From contig CAKUCW010000013.1 in the NCBI GenBank assembly GCA_934643825.1, positions 1 through 58,915 on the forward strand: a DNA stretch of 58,915 nucleotides, read 5' to 3'. The position numbers were made by a program, and so were the translations under genes. How positions within the stretch are numbered: position 1 is the first letter of the stretch; every line of letters begins with the position of its first letter. The stretch comes from an uncultured Clostridia bacterium. GTDB lineage: Bacteria > Bacillota > Clostridia > Christensenellales > Aristaeellaceae. The notes under the pieces were generated by a model that worked only from the letters and a program-made list of their open reading frames with translations, was not told where the DNA came from and ran no database searches. Shown one piece after another: positions 24,183 through 32,436 of this stretch.

Positions 24183-25004
24183 ATGACATCGCCTTTTGAC
24201 AGCAAAAACCGCATCGCAACCGCACTGGACAGGCTGGCTCTGCGCCTTCTGCTGCTGGTGCTGTGCATCCTTTACTTCTATCTTTTATGGCACAGCGGCA
24301 TCAGCAGCCTGATTGCGGGCATCGCCCTGTTTCTGCTCGTTCTGCTCTTTATCCTTCTGCTGGAGCGGCGCACGCTCACCATGCGGGATCATGCCCTGCG
24401 CGTGCGCATCGGCGGCGCGATTGCGCTTGAAGAGCTTCTCATTCTGCCCACCGAGCAGGCATCGCAAGCCGTTTGCTCGCTGCTCTGCGAATCGCTCGGC
24501 GCAAAGCCGCTCGGCAGCTCCATGCTGCTTTATGACGGCAAAACCTATCTGGTGCGATGCGCACAGTGTCTGCCCGGTTCAACCGCCGGCGAAGGCGACG
24601 TCCTTTCTGCCCACCGTGCCAAGGTCAGCGCGAAAGCGGAGATGTGTATTCTTGCCGGCACCGGCGGCTTTTCTCCCGCCGCTCTGCGTGCCGGTGAATG
24701 GCTCGATCCTCCTGTCCGGCTGATTTCCGGCAGACAGCTGGCCCTTCTCTTCGGTCAGCGACATCCCGCAACGGATGAAGAAATCGCCCGACGCGCACGA
24801 CGTCAGCGCTCTCCCTTTACCCGGCAGCGCATTCTGTCTCTCGCGCTGTCCCCCGCCAAGCAGAAACGCTATTTGCTCTGCGCCTTCCTGCTGACGAGCT
24901 TCTATCTGATGTTCGGCTCGTTTTCCGCACTGATTTTCGGAATTGTTTCCTTTGTGCTTGCCATTCTCTGCGCCAGACGCAATCAAAAGGCATTCAGTTT
25001 GTAG
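24183..25004 (+). CDS. Membrane protein with Mrr-like soluble domain
   Basis: A 273-residue protein with two N-terminal helices (about 18-60), a soluble domain (about 70-200) and two C-terminal helices (about 235-265). The soluble part (LYDGKTYLVRCAQ, MCILAGTGGFSPAALRAGEWLDPPVRLISGRQLALLF) recalls restriction-endonuclease-like (Mrr) domains in membrane proteins, but the catalytic Lys position seems to be Ala, so any nuclease would be inactive. ATG 24183 has GGGAGG 9 nt upstream. The last 11 nt overlap the convergent methyltransferase gene. The fold assignment is tentative; the gene is well supported. Confidence 0.7.
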   Translation: MTSPFDSKNRIATALDRLALRLLLLVLCILYFYLLWHSGISSLIAGIALFLLVLLFILLLERRTLTMRDHALRVRIGGAIALEELLILPTEQASQAVCSLLCESLGAKPLGSSMLLYDGKTYLVRCAQCLPGSTAGEGDVLSAHRAKVSAKAEMCILAGTGGFSPAALRAGEWLDPPVRLISGRQLALLFGQRHPATDEEIARRARRQRSPFTRQRILSLALSPAKQKRYLLCAFLLTSFYLMFGSFSALIFGIVSFVLAILCARRNQKAFSL

Positions 25005-25719
25005 TTTCTCCGTATATCCGGCGCATTTCGTCCGTAGAGCCGCCGTTTTCGTCATGCGTAATCAGCATCGGCAGGAAATGAAGCCCCGGCTTTCCCTTCT
25101 TTTTTCCTTCGACCAGCACCAGCTTCGGCTGCGCTTCCGGGCGAGACACAATCAGGCGCACCTTTTTCGGCTCAACCTGCGCGGTGCGCATCGCATCGCA
25201 AAGTTCCAGCATCCGCGATGCCGGAAAAACCACACAAAGCCGCCCGCCGTATTGCAAAACCTGCGCACAGGCAGTCATCCACGCCTCCAGCGTGCAATCC
25301 GAATCGCTTCGGGATACGGCTCGCGTTGCTTCCGGGCTGACCAACCCCGCCCCCGCCTTGGTATACGGCGGATTGGTCACGACAAGCTGCACGCGTTCAT
25401 GTCCGATGATCTTTGCAGCGTCGCGGCAATCCGCGCAATGCACACGGATACGCTCCTGCAAGCCGTTGAGCGCCACGCTTCGGCTTGCCATATCCGCCAC
25501 GTCCGGCTGAATCTCAAACGCATCAAACGTCGTTCCCTCTGCGCGTGCGCTGAGCAGCAGCGGCAGAACGCCCGTGCCCGTTCCCATATCGCAGACCCGC
25601 TCTTCGGGCTTGATTGCCGCAAAATCCGCGAGCAGCACGGCATCCGTACCGAAGCGGAAGCCCTTCTCATCCTGAATGATGCGCAATCCACCGCGCTGCA
25701 AATCGTCGATCCGCTGCAT
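24994..25719 (-). CDS. tRNA1(Val) A37 N6-methyltransferase family protein
   Basis: A 241-residue class I methyltransferase of the TrmN6/YabB type. GFRFGTDAVLLADFA and VCDMGTGTGVLPLLLSA form the SAM site (about 20-60); VVTNPPYTKAGAGLVSPEATRAVSRSD carries the NPPY motif of amino-group methylases. Bacterial relatives methylate A37 of tRNA-Val. Convergent with the preceding membrane protein gene. Confidence 0.9.
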   Translation of the reverse strand: MQRIDDLQRGGLRIIQDEKGFRFGTDAVLLADFAAIKPEERVCDMGTGTGVLPLLLSARAEGTTFDAFEIQPDVADMASRSVALNGLQERIRVHCADCRDAAKIIGHERVQLVVTNPPYTKAGAGLVSPEATRAVSRSDSDCTLEAWMTACAQVLQYGGRLCVVFPASRMLELCDAMRTAQVEPKKVRLIVSRPEAQPKLVLVEGKKKGKPGLHFLPMLITHDENGGSTDEMRRIYGETTN

Positions 25720-25775
25720 CGTCTCTCCTCCGATTGTTTATAGTAAGCAAGCGGCTTCATCGTCCCTCCCGCCCT

Positions 25776-25868
25776 TCATTCGCGGCAGTGACAACAAATG
25801 CCTTGTATTGACACAGCGGCAGAATCCCCGATGACGCTGTTCATCAGCTTATGAATTCGTTTCAGCAT
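25776..25868 (-). CDS. Candidate 30-residue Cys-rich peptide
   Basis: A short frame beginning MLKRIHKLMNSVIGD and ending GICCHCRE, with CAGGAG exactly 6 nt before the ATG. The N-terminal half is basic and amphipathic; the C-terminal half has three cysteines and a histidine. This could be a small metal-binding or signalling peptide, or chance. No exporter or processing protein lies alongside. The neighbouring AT-rich S51 gene suggests this spot has received outside DNA. Confidence 0.35.
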   Translation of the reverse strand: MLKRIHKLMNSVIGDSAAVSIQGICCHCRE

Positions 25869-26039
25869 ACGAAACTCCTGATATTTTTGCGTCTTTAACC
25901 CCTGCCGTCCGCAATAGACAGACGCATCAGCACCGCAAGGGCATGCGCTCTGCCGAACACACAGTATTGCCAAGCAGAAAACATCAAAGTGCGTCGTTTC
26001 CAAAGGAATTTCATTCGTTCGAAAGTCGGAGCTTTCAAA

Positions 26040-26642
26040 TCAGTCTTTGCAAATCATCTTCGAGCCTTCACCATCCACGATAATTCCCTGATGGTTGTTA
26101 ATCGGGCATAGATTCAAATCTGAAAACTCCGTCATAATTTTCTCAGTAACTTTCTTAAATGGTGCTGTAAGATAATGTGGAAGAACATAGAAATCAATCA
26201 GATTAAGCCCCGCATCGTCTTCCTGTGAGTAATCCTCCGGCTTCTCATCCATTTGTTCAATATATTGGATGGTTGGGGCACATATAATGGCACCTGCCGA
26301 TTCACCAATCATCAGTTTTCCATTTTCCAATTCCTTCTTCAACAGTTCATCCGTTCCCGTTTTGCGCAGTTGATCCATAAGGAAAAAGGAATTTCCACCC
26401 GTAAAATATATAATATCCACATCTTCAAAAACAGACTTGATTGTTGAATAAGCCTCCGTTGAAATATCAATTTCAGTTACGGTTGCCCCTAGTTTTTTGA
26501 ATAGCTTTCTAGCCGAACCAACATAACCCGTATAGCCTTCACGAAGCGAAGCTGTGGGAATAAATGCAATCTTCTTGTTATCAATTTCTTCTTTAATTAA
26601 ACTTCCTACGCTTGAAAAGTGCGAACACAAGAACAGTTTCAT
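26040..26642 (-). CDS. S51-family peptidase (dipeptidase E-like)
   Basis: A 200-residue serine peptidase of family S51 (glutamine-amidotransferase-like fold). The nucleophile motif GESAGAII is at about 113-120; IIYFTGGNSFFLMDQL and LNLIDFYVLPHYLT are family segments. Homologues hydrolyse Asp-X dipeptides. AAGGAG precedes the ATG. The gene is clearly AT-richer than its surroundings: 26401-26460 has 18 G+C in 60, 26221-26280 has 27. Its codons favour A/T. Recent horizontal acquisition is likely. Confidence 0.9.
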   Translation of the reverse strand: MKLFLCSHFSSVGSLIKEEIDNKKIAFIPTASLREGYTGYVGSARKLFKKLGATVTEIDISTEAYSTIKSVFEDVDIIYFTGGNSFFLMDQLRKTGTDELLKKELENGKLMIGESAGAIICAPTIQYIEQMDEKPEDYSQEDDAGLNLIDFYVLPHYLTAPFKKVTEKIMTEFSDLNLCPINNHQGIIVDGEGSKMICKD

Positions 26643-26754
26643 CTAAATTATTCTCCTTTATAGCTTTCGACTTGTCATTCTCTTCACTCTTTTAAAACCA
26701 CATCATCAAGCACGTGGGCAATCCTGCCGCAGATGGAATTCTCATCCATTATAT

Positions 26755-26786
26755 AAAAAACGCGGGTCGATTGCAACTGACCCGCG
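26755..26786 (-). terminator. Terminator of the SpoIID/SH3 gene
   Basis: CGCGGGTC / GACCCGCG stem with a 10-nt loop. On the minus strand it is followed by TTTTTTATAT, 5 nt after the stop codon. Confidence 0.85.
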
Positions 26787-26790
26787 CTGA

Positions 26791-29700
26791 TTAGTCTCCA
26801 AACGGCGTCACATACTCTGCGGAGACATACCCCGTGTAGCCGCCCCACTGAACATAGAGAAAGCCGTTTTCGTTTTCGCTCAGTACATTCAGCACCATGC
26901 CGTAGGGCAGAACATACAGCACATCGCCGACCGCGTTCGGCTGGGCACGCAGGTTCAGCCCGTTATCGCTGTTGACCACAACGCGCCGACCGGATGTGTC
27001 CGGCTCAGGCGTTGCCGTCGGCACGGCAATCGGTGCGGCGGTTTCGGAGGAATTAAAGCTGACGTAATCCGCGCTGACATAACCGCTGAGCGTACCGACG
27101 CGCACAGGATAGAACCCGTTGATGCGCTCGCCCGTCACCGTCACATCTACGCCATAGCCAAGCGTCGCCACCACATTCGCATATTCAGACGAATCCGCAC
27201 GCAGGTTCAGCCCGTTCGCCGCAGTCACCGTTCCGATTCTCCCCGTAACGGGATGGCTTGCCGCCGGAACAGCAGTCGGCTGAACTGTCGGCGCCGCTTC
27301 TCCGCCGTCAAACCGCAGGTATCGTGCGCTTGCATAGCCGGACAATTCTCCATAGCTCACGGCATAGAATCCGTACACCGCCTCGCCGCTGACCGCAACC
27401 GTCGTTCCGTAAGGCATCGTCGTCAGCGACCGGGAATCCGTACTCGGCTGCTCGCGGAGCTTCAATCCGCCCGCCGCCGTTACAACCGCATCGCGCATAT
27501 TGCCGCTTGGCTGCATGGTTTCCATCGGCGCAACCGTCGGCGCAGGCGTCTGCACGGGAGCGGGCGTTGCCGTCGCGAGCGCCTGATCCGTCACATAAAC
27601 ATAATCGCTCTTCACATAGCCCGCCAGCGTGCCTAGCAGCACCGGAAGCATGCCGTTGTCCCTGACCTCTCCGGTCACCGTCAGCATCGTTCCCTGCGGA
27701 AGCGTCATGATGACGCCCGCGTTTTCATCCGCCGCCGTTCGCAGGTTCAGCCCCGAAGCGGGCAGAACGATGGCAACCGACGACACCGGCGTTCCGTTGC
27801 CCGTCGTATTCTGATCAAAGCTCAGGTATGCCGTCGCGCAATAGCCCGTCACGCCGCGTGCGCTGACCTGACACCATTCCGCGCCCCATTCGATCACAGA
27901 AACCGTTTCTCCGGCGGAAAGCCGCGCAAGTACGCCGGATGCCAAACTCTTTCCTGCGCGGAGATTCAGCTTGGAATCCGCGTTTTGCAGCCTGACAACC
28001 GCATTTTGCGATGCGCCGGGCGGCGGATTCTGCGTACTGCCGTCCTTTTCTTCCTCATCCGCCGCATAGACGATGTAATCATTCATCACATAGCCGTTCG
28101 CCGTGCCGAACTGCACATAGGTCCAGTTTTCATAGCGTTCCAGCACCGTCAGCGTCTGACCGTGCCTCAGTCTGGCAAGGACAGAGGAATTGGTCGTCGG
28201 TGCGGCACGCAGGTTGAGCGTCTGGCTTTCGTCCGAAAGGGCGACAGTCGCCGTGCCTATGCCGCTCGCCGCAGGCGGGGTTTCCTCCACGCTGTCCTCC
28301 TGAATGGTCAGGTAGCCGGTCATCACATAGCCCGTAAGTGTGCCGTATTGAATTTTGCTCCAATCGCCCAGCTTTTCCAGCAGATTGACCTGCGTTCCGT
28401 GCGGCATACGCGCCAGAACCGGGGAAGCCGTGCTTGCCTGCTGACGCAGATTGAGGCTGTCCAGCGGGTTTTGCAGGGTGATGACCGCAATCTTCGCGTC
28501 GGTCACGGGTTCATCCGGCGTCTGCGTCGTGCCGTCGATGGCGGCAAGCAGGGTTCGCGTCATCGTGTAGCGCGTGCGCGTCAGCCCGGGATAATAGAAT
28601 TCGAGAATCTGGTCGTAGCTGATGCCCTCGTTCGCCATCTGCTGTGCGCCGCGCTGGCTCATGCCGACGCCATGACCGAAACGCCGCGCCGTCAGTTTGT
28701 ACCCGCCGACCGTTTCCGTAACGGTCAGCGTTTCATTTTTCAGCACGTTGATGGACATGGAGCAGAGCCCTTCGACCTGCGAAAAATAATCCAGCGAAAT
28801 CGTCACATCGCCATAGCCTTCCAGCGTCATGCCGACCAGCACATTCTTGTAGACGCGGGAAGGCGGGGCATATTTCGGCTCGTCCGGCGCAACAAAGTTG
28901 ATTGAACGAATCTGCACGCTCGGTACGCCGACGACAGCCGCGGCTTCCGTTCGCAAAAGCTCGGTCAACGCGGAAACGCTCGTCGTGCCGTTGCGATAAA
29001 ATGTAACGGATTTGGCAATGGATGCGCCGTTGCGCAGATCGTACGGGTCATCCTTGATTTGCAGATAGCTGTACGAACCGCTTCCCCACGCGTTTTTGAC
29101 CGATTCCGTCTGTCCGCCGTTGGATGCGGTGTAATAACTCGCCATGTATTCCCCGCCAACCGTACCGATGATGCCGCTCGTTTCGCGCACAGCCTGCGCA
29201 CAGCGGTCATTGCCCGCAGGCGTACCGTTGTAGACCTGATCGCTCGTCGTGTCCACAACATCATACGTCGCCGCCTGTGCGCTCATCTTTTTGAGCGCAT
29301 AGGTTCGCGCCGCAACCGCCTGCGCCTTGAGCGCTTCCAGCGGGAAGGAATTATCCATTTCATAAGGCAGAACGCCGAGCATGTAATCCTCCATGAAAAC
29401 ATGCGCGATGATTTGAATATTGCCGCCTCTTGCGATAAACTCGATATCCCCCGGATACAGGCTCGCCGGATACCGCGCCTGCGCGATGCGCACGCCGTTT
29501 TCGCCCGTCGTCTGATGGCGCCTGAGTTTAAATCGGCTGCCCATGGTCTGCGTCTGCCCGTTGACGGTCATGCTCAGCACGCCGCCGCTGTTGCTGACCC
29601 GAACGTTTTGCCCCCTCGCAAGCGCCCGGTTGGCATCGCCGCCGACCGAATAGCTGCCCGCGATGGTCAGATCCACCGCCGTCAGGTTCGATATCGATGA

Positions 29701-29838
29701 TAAATAAACGCGAACCGTTCCCGAAACCGTCGTCCCGCTGACGACGCCGCCGTCCGCATGGGCTGATGGAAGCAGAAAAAGCGTCAGCAGCAGAGCCAGC
29801 AGCATTGCCGCAAGCCGTTTCGTCTGTGCCATTGCCAT
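26791..29838 (-). CDS. SpoIID/LytB-domain protein with seven SH3 repeats
   Basis: A secreted cell-wall protein of 1,015 residues with a signal peptide (about 7-28, ending PSAHAD). A SpoIID/LytB lytic-transglycosylase domain follows (about 110-430: DYMLGVLPYEMDNSFPLEAL, KAQAVAARTYALKKM, YYTASNGGQTE and RFGHGVGMSQRGAQQMA). Seven bacterial SH3 domains (about 450-1015) each begin LNLR or LKLR and end GY(V/A)xxxY(I/V/L). SpoIID itself is shorter and has no SH3 array, so this is a wall-anchored paralogue of unknown timing. ATG 29838 has AGAGGG 7 nt upstream. Confidence 0.92.
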   Translation of the reverse strand: MAMAQTKRLAAMLLALLLTLFLLPSAHADGGVVSGTTVSGTVRVYLSSISNLTAVDLTIAGSYSVGGDANRALARGQNVRVSNSGGVLSMTVNGQTQTMGSRFKLRRHQTTGENGVRIAQARYPASLYPGDIEFIARGGNIQIIAHVFMEDYMLGVLPYEMDNSFPLEALKAQAVAARTYALKKMSAQAATYDVVDTTSDQVYNGTPAGNDRCAQAVRETSGIIGTVGGEYMASYYTASNGGQTESVKNAWGSGSYSYLQIKDDPYDLRNGASIAKSVTFYRNGTTSVSALTELLRTEAAAVVGVPSVQIRSINFVAPDEPKYAPPSRVYKNVLVGMTLEGYGDVTISLDYFSQVEGLCSMSINVLKNETLTVTETVGGYKLTARRFGHGVGMSQRGAQQMANEGISYDQILEFYYPGLTRTRYTMTRTLLAAIDGTTQTPDEPVTDAKIAVITLQNPLDSLNLRQQASTASPVLARMPHGTQVNLLEKLGDWSKIQYGTLTGYVMTGYLTIQEDSVEETPPAASGIGTATVALSDESQTLNLRAAPTTNSSVLARLRHGQTLTVLERYENWTYVQFGTANGYVMNDYIVYAADEEEKDGSTQNPPPGASQNAVVRLQNADSKLNLRAGKSLASGVLARLSAGETVSVIEWGAEWCQVSARGVTGYCATAYLSFDQNTTGNGTPVSSVAIVLPASGLNLRTAADENAGVIMTLPQGTMLTVTGEVRDNGMLPVLLGTLAGYVKSDYVYVTDQALATATPAPVQTPAPTVAPMETMQPSGNMRDAVVTAAGGLKLREQPSTDSRSLTTMPYGTTVAVSGEAVYGFYAVSYGELSGYASARYLRFDGGEAAPTVQPTAVPAASHPVTGRIGTVTAANGLNLRADSSEYANVVATLGYGVDVTVTGERINGFYPVRVGTLSGYVSADYVSFNSSETAAPIAVPTATPEPDTSGRRVVVNSDNGLNLRAQPNAVGDVLYVLPYGMVLNVLSENENGFLYVQWGGYTGYVSAEYVTPFGD

Positions 29839-29936
29839 ATATAAACCCTCTTTCGTCGTTTTCAAATTCACTCGCCGCAAAAGCCGTCCTTTCGGCATCC
29901 GCCGCGCCCGATCATGCCGTTCATGAAAGCAATCGC

Positions 29937-29966
29937 ATTGTAACATATTTCAGCCATCTTTGACAA
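29937..29966 (-). promoter_or_regulatory. Promoter of the SpoIID/SH3 gene
   Basis: TTGTCA (29966-29961), 18 nt, TACAAT (29942-29937). Confidence 0.6.
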
Positions 29967-30004
29967 TCGTTTTCCCCATGCCAATCCCTGACAGCAGCGT
30001 ATAC

Positions 30005-30033
30005 TTGTAGAATCCGCAGGTTTTTGTTATAAT
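30005..30033 (+). promoter_or_regulatory. Promoter of apbE
   Basis: TTGTAG (30005-30010), 17 nt, TATAAT (30028-30033), divergent from the SpoIID/SH3 gene. Confidence 0.65.
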
Positions 30034-30067
30034 AAGAAAATCCTGATCGTTGGAGGTTATACTTACC

Positions 30068-31141
30068 ATGAAAAAAACCGCCGCTTTCGCGCTGCTTCTG
30101 CTCCTTCTGGCTGCCCTCGCCCTGCCCGGCAGCGCGGACATGAACAAATACAGCACGGTCTTTATGGATACGTTCGACACGGTGATCTCGCTCATCGGCT
30201 ACACCGAAAGCGAAGAAGCATTTACCGAGCAGGCGAACAACGTGCATGAGATGTATCTGTACATGCACAAACTCTTTGACTGCTACAACAGCTATGCCGA
30301 TGAGGGCATTGTCAGCGTATACGACGTCAACCGCCGCGCCGCAACCGAGCCGGTGCAGGTCGATCCCATCCTGTTCGGTCTGCTGACGTTCAGCAAGAAC
30401 AATTATGAACTGTCGCACGGGCAGACCAACATCGCGATGGGCAGCGTTCTCTCGATTTGGCATGAGTATCGCGAAGCCGGTCTTGACGATCCCGAAAACG
30501 CCAAGCTTCCGCCGATGGAAGACTTGCAGAAAGCGGCTCAGCATATCGACATCAACAATCTTCTCCTTGACAGCGAGAACATGACCGTTTCCTTTGCCGA
30601 TCCGGAAATGAAGCTCGATGTCGGCGCGGTCGCAAAGGGCTATGCGACGGAGGTCGTCGGTCAGATGCTGCTGGCAGGCGATATGCCCTCTTTCATCATC
30701 AGTGCGGGCGGCAACGTGCGCATGGGCATTGCTCCTGCCGACGGACGCGCCAAATGGGGCGTCGGTATTCAGGATCCGGACGGCGCGGTGCTGGGGCTGA
30801 GCGATATCGTCGAAACGCTGTTCCTGGTCAACGCCTCGGTCGTCACCTCGGGCGATTATCAGCGCTATTATATCGTGGATGGTCAGCGCTATCATCACCT
30901 CATCGACCCCGATACGTTGATGCCGGACACGGAATTCCGCTCGGTTTCCATCATCACCAAGGATTCCGGCTATGCCGATCTGCTTTCCACCGCGGCGTTC
31001 CTGATGCCGTATGACGAAAGCCGCGCATTCATCGAGTCCCTCGACGATGTGGAAGCCCTCTGGGTTTTCCCCGACGGGCGAATTGAGATGACCGACGGCG
31101 CCAAGCTGGTGGCAAAATCCTGCGGCGCAACCAACAAGTAA
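30068..31141 (+). CDS. apbE: FAD:protein FMN transferase (ApbE family)
   Basis: A secreted enzyme that attaches FMN covalently to Thr/Ser of electron-transfer proteins such as Rnf or Nqr subunits. The 357-residue protein has a signal peptide (about 1-23), then the ApbE domain: MDTFDTVISLIGY, LDVGAVAKGYATEVV, SFIISAGGNVRMG and YYIVDGQRYHHLIDPDT. ATG 30068 has GGAGG 11 nt upstream. No Rnf gene lies next to it; the exported NusG_II/Gx pair at 21-22 kb is the nearest related context. Confidence 0.92.
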   Translation: MKKTAAFALLLLLLAALALPGSADMNKYSTVFMDTFDTVISLIGYTESEEAFTEQANNVHEMYLYMHKLFDCYNSYADEGIVSVYDVNRRAATEPVQVDPILFGLLTFSKNNYELSHGQTNIAMGSVLSIWHEYREAGLDDPENAKLPPMEDLQKAAQHIDINNLLLDSENMTVSFADPEMKLDVGAVAKGYATEVVGQMLLAGDMPSFIISAGGNVRMGIAPADGRAKWGVGIQDPDGAVLGLSDIVETLFLVNASVVTSGDYQRYYIVDGQRYHHLIDPDTLMPDTEFRSVSIITKDSGYADLLSTAAFLMPYDESRAFIESLDDVEALWVFPDGRIEMTDGAKLVAKSCGATNK

Positions 31142-31156
31142 ATCCGCCTTTTCTGG

Positions 31157-31323
31157 GCTGTCAGGCTTAAACCGAACATTTCAAGAAACAACTATCTAAG
31201 CATTTATTAGATATGGGGCTTTGCCCCATCGCCCCACCAAAGGGCTTTCCGGTCGCCCTTTGGAAACCTTCGGGCGCAAATACTTAGTTTTCCTTGAAAT
31301 ATCGGTGTTGTTAGCTTGACAGC
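31157..31323. repeat. Inverted-repeat element of 167 bp
   Basis: The two ends are about 40-bp imperfect inverted repeats, both starting GCTGTCA and sharing ATTTCAAG and AAACTA-like segments. The centre has two further hairpins (GGGGC-TTT-GCCCC and CCAAAGGGC...GCCCTTTGG). There is no reading frame. It looks like a miniature mobile element and lies between apbE and the 6S RNA gene. Confidence 0.65.
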
Positions 31324-31422
31324 TCCTTTTTTATTGGCAGAGAATTTCAAAATCCTGCGAACCCCTGCCAAGTGCAGGCTGTCTCTGTCAGTTTTTCCAC
31401 CATGCAATTTTATCCGTATAGA

Positions 31423-31450
31423 AAAAACGCAGCCCACCATTGGTCTGCGT
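31423..31450 (-). terminator. Terminator downstream of 6S RNA
   Basis: Minus-strand AACGCAG...CTGCGTT stem with inner CC / GG pairs, followed by TTTTTT. Confidence 0.8.
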
Positions 31451-31461
31451 TGCTTTTACTT

Positions 31462-31676
31462 AAAAAATCCCAAAGTGCCGCTGTCGTCGTTTTTCACCCA
31501 CCGCTCGCGGTAGGTCGGTGCCCTGCGGCGCACTTCTGCCGTCCCCTGGCGTCAAAGACGGGGGCATGACATCCATGAACCGACTCCGGACTCCTGTTAT
31601 GAAAATGTAGGAGAAAATACAGACGACTGGCGCACACCCCAGGAATCTGACCCGTCGGTGAACACCGTCGGTTTCT
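31462..31676 (-). ncRNA. ssrS: 6S RNA
   Basis: Regulatory RNA that binds the sigma-A holoenzyme by mimicking an open promoter. On the minus strand TCCTGGGGTG (31644-31635) pairs fully, using G-U pairs, with CACTTTGGGA (31477-31468). Inside that, GTCGTC (31627-31622) pairs with GACGAC (31488-31483). The 5' segment CTGGGGTGTGCGCCAG and the 3' segment AGCGGCAC match the conserved ends of E. coli 6S (CTGAGATGTTCGCAAG, GGCGGCAT). The closing-stem part spans about 185 nt, the usual length. A consensus promoter lies upstream; a T run and a terminator follow. Not confirmed with a covariance model. Confidence 0.82.
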
Positions 31677-31682
31677 GTGATT

Positions 31683-31711
31683 ATTATAGCAGTGTCGCCC
31701 GATGCTGTCAA
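31683..31711 (-). promoter_or_regulatory. Promoter of 6S RNA
   Basis: TTGACA (31711-31706), 17 nt, TATAAT (31688-31683): exact consensus with no coding gene behind it. Confidence 0.85.
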
Positions 31712-31731
31712 CGCTTTTTTGTATTCTTCAA

Positions 31732-32337
31732 CTACTTTTCGTCTTCTGTCTTCATGGGCGGCGTATCCTTGGATGCGGGCGGCTGCACGTCTATCCCCTC
31801 CGCCGTCCGGCTGACGGACACGCCCGCCGCTTCTTCAAAGAACGCCGCAGGCACATAAACGACGTCATGAAGCGTCGTCAGCGCGGGATCCACAGGAACA
31901 AGCAGCCCGTCCTTCTGCCATGTGATCTGGCTTGCCGTGTTGTCGCTGACCAGCCATGTCACGGTGATGCGGCTGTCCTCCTTCGTCAGAGAAATGCTCC
32001 TGCGCGTGCGGTTTTCATCCTCCATGGATTCGCTTTCCGCCTTCCAGCCCAGCGCTTCGCCTGTCTCCGCAAGCGGCAAAAAGAGCCTGCCCTCTTCCTC
32101 AAACGCACCGATGTCTATGTCCCTGTCCTCGACACGCAGATGGATCGGCGCGGGCGTTTCCTCGTCGGTCGCCTCCACGCTCGGGCTTGTCTGCGGAGTT
32201 GCCTCTGCGGTCTGCTGCTGAGCGGTCTGCGGGGTTGATGTGGACGATGTGGACGGCGTTCCGGCGGCACAGCCGGTCAGAGCCGCCGCTCCCATGAGCA
32301 TACCCGCTGCAAGAATCGCTTTCTTTCTGCGTTTCAT
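31732..32337 (-). CDS. Lipoprotein with copper-amine-oxidase-like domain
   Basis: A 201-residue lipoprotein. The signal peptide ends in the lipobox LTGC (Cys at about 22), then a Ser/Thr/Gln-rich linker (about 25-65) and a copper amine oxidase N-terminal-type (stalk) domain (about 68-185: RLFLPLAETGEALGWKAESE, VYVPAAFFEEAAGVSVS). Such domains are wall-surface modules and are not oxidases. ATG 32337 has AGGAGGG upstream. The 6S RNA promoter begins 21 nt after its stop codon. Confidence 0.85.
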   Translation of the reverse strand: MKRRKKAILAAGMLMGAAALTGCAAGTPSTSSTSTPQTAQQQTAEATPQTSPSVEATDEETPAPIHLRVEDRDIDIGAFEEEGRLFLPLAETGEALGWKAESESMEDENRTRRSISLTKEDSRITVTWLVSDNTASQITWQKDGLLVPVDPALTTLHDVVYVPAAFFEEAAGVSVSRTAEGIDVQPPASKDTPPMKTEDEK

Positions 32338-32436
32338 CTTTTCCCTCCTGCGCACTGCGCGTTTATTTGAATGATGGAAACGCAGACAGTATATGCGGTT
32401 AGGGAAACCATGATGCATGGGGCAGTTCGGGAAGGC

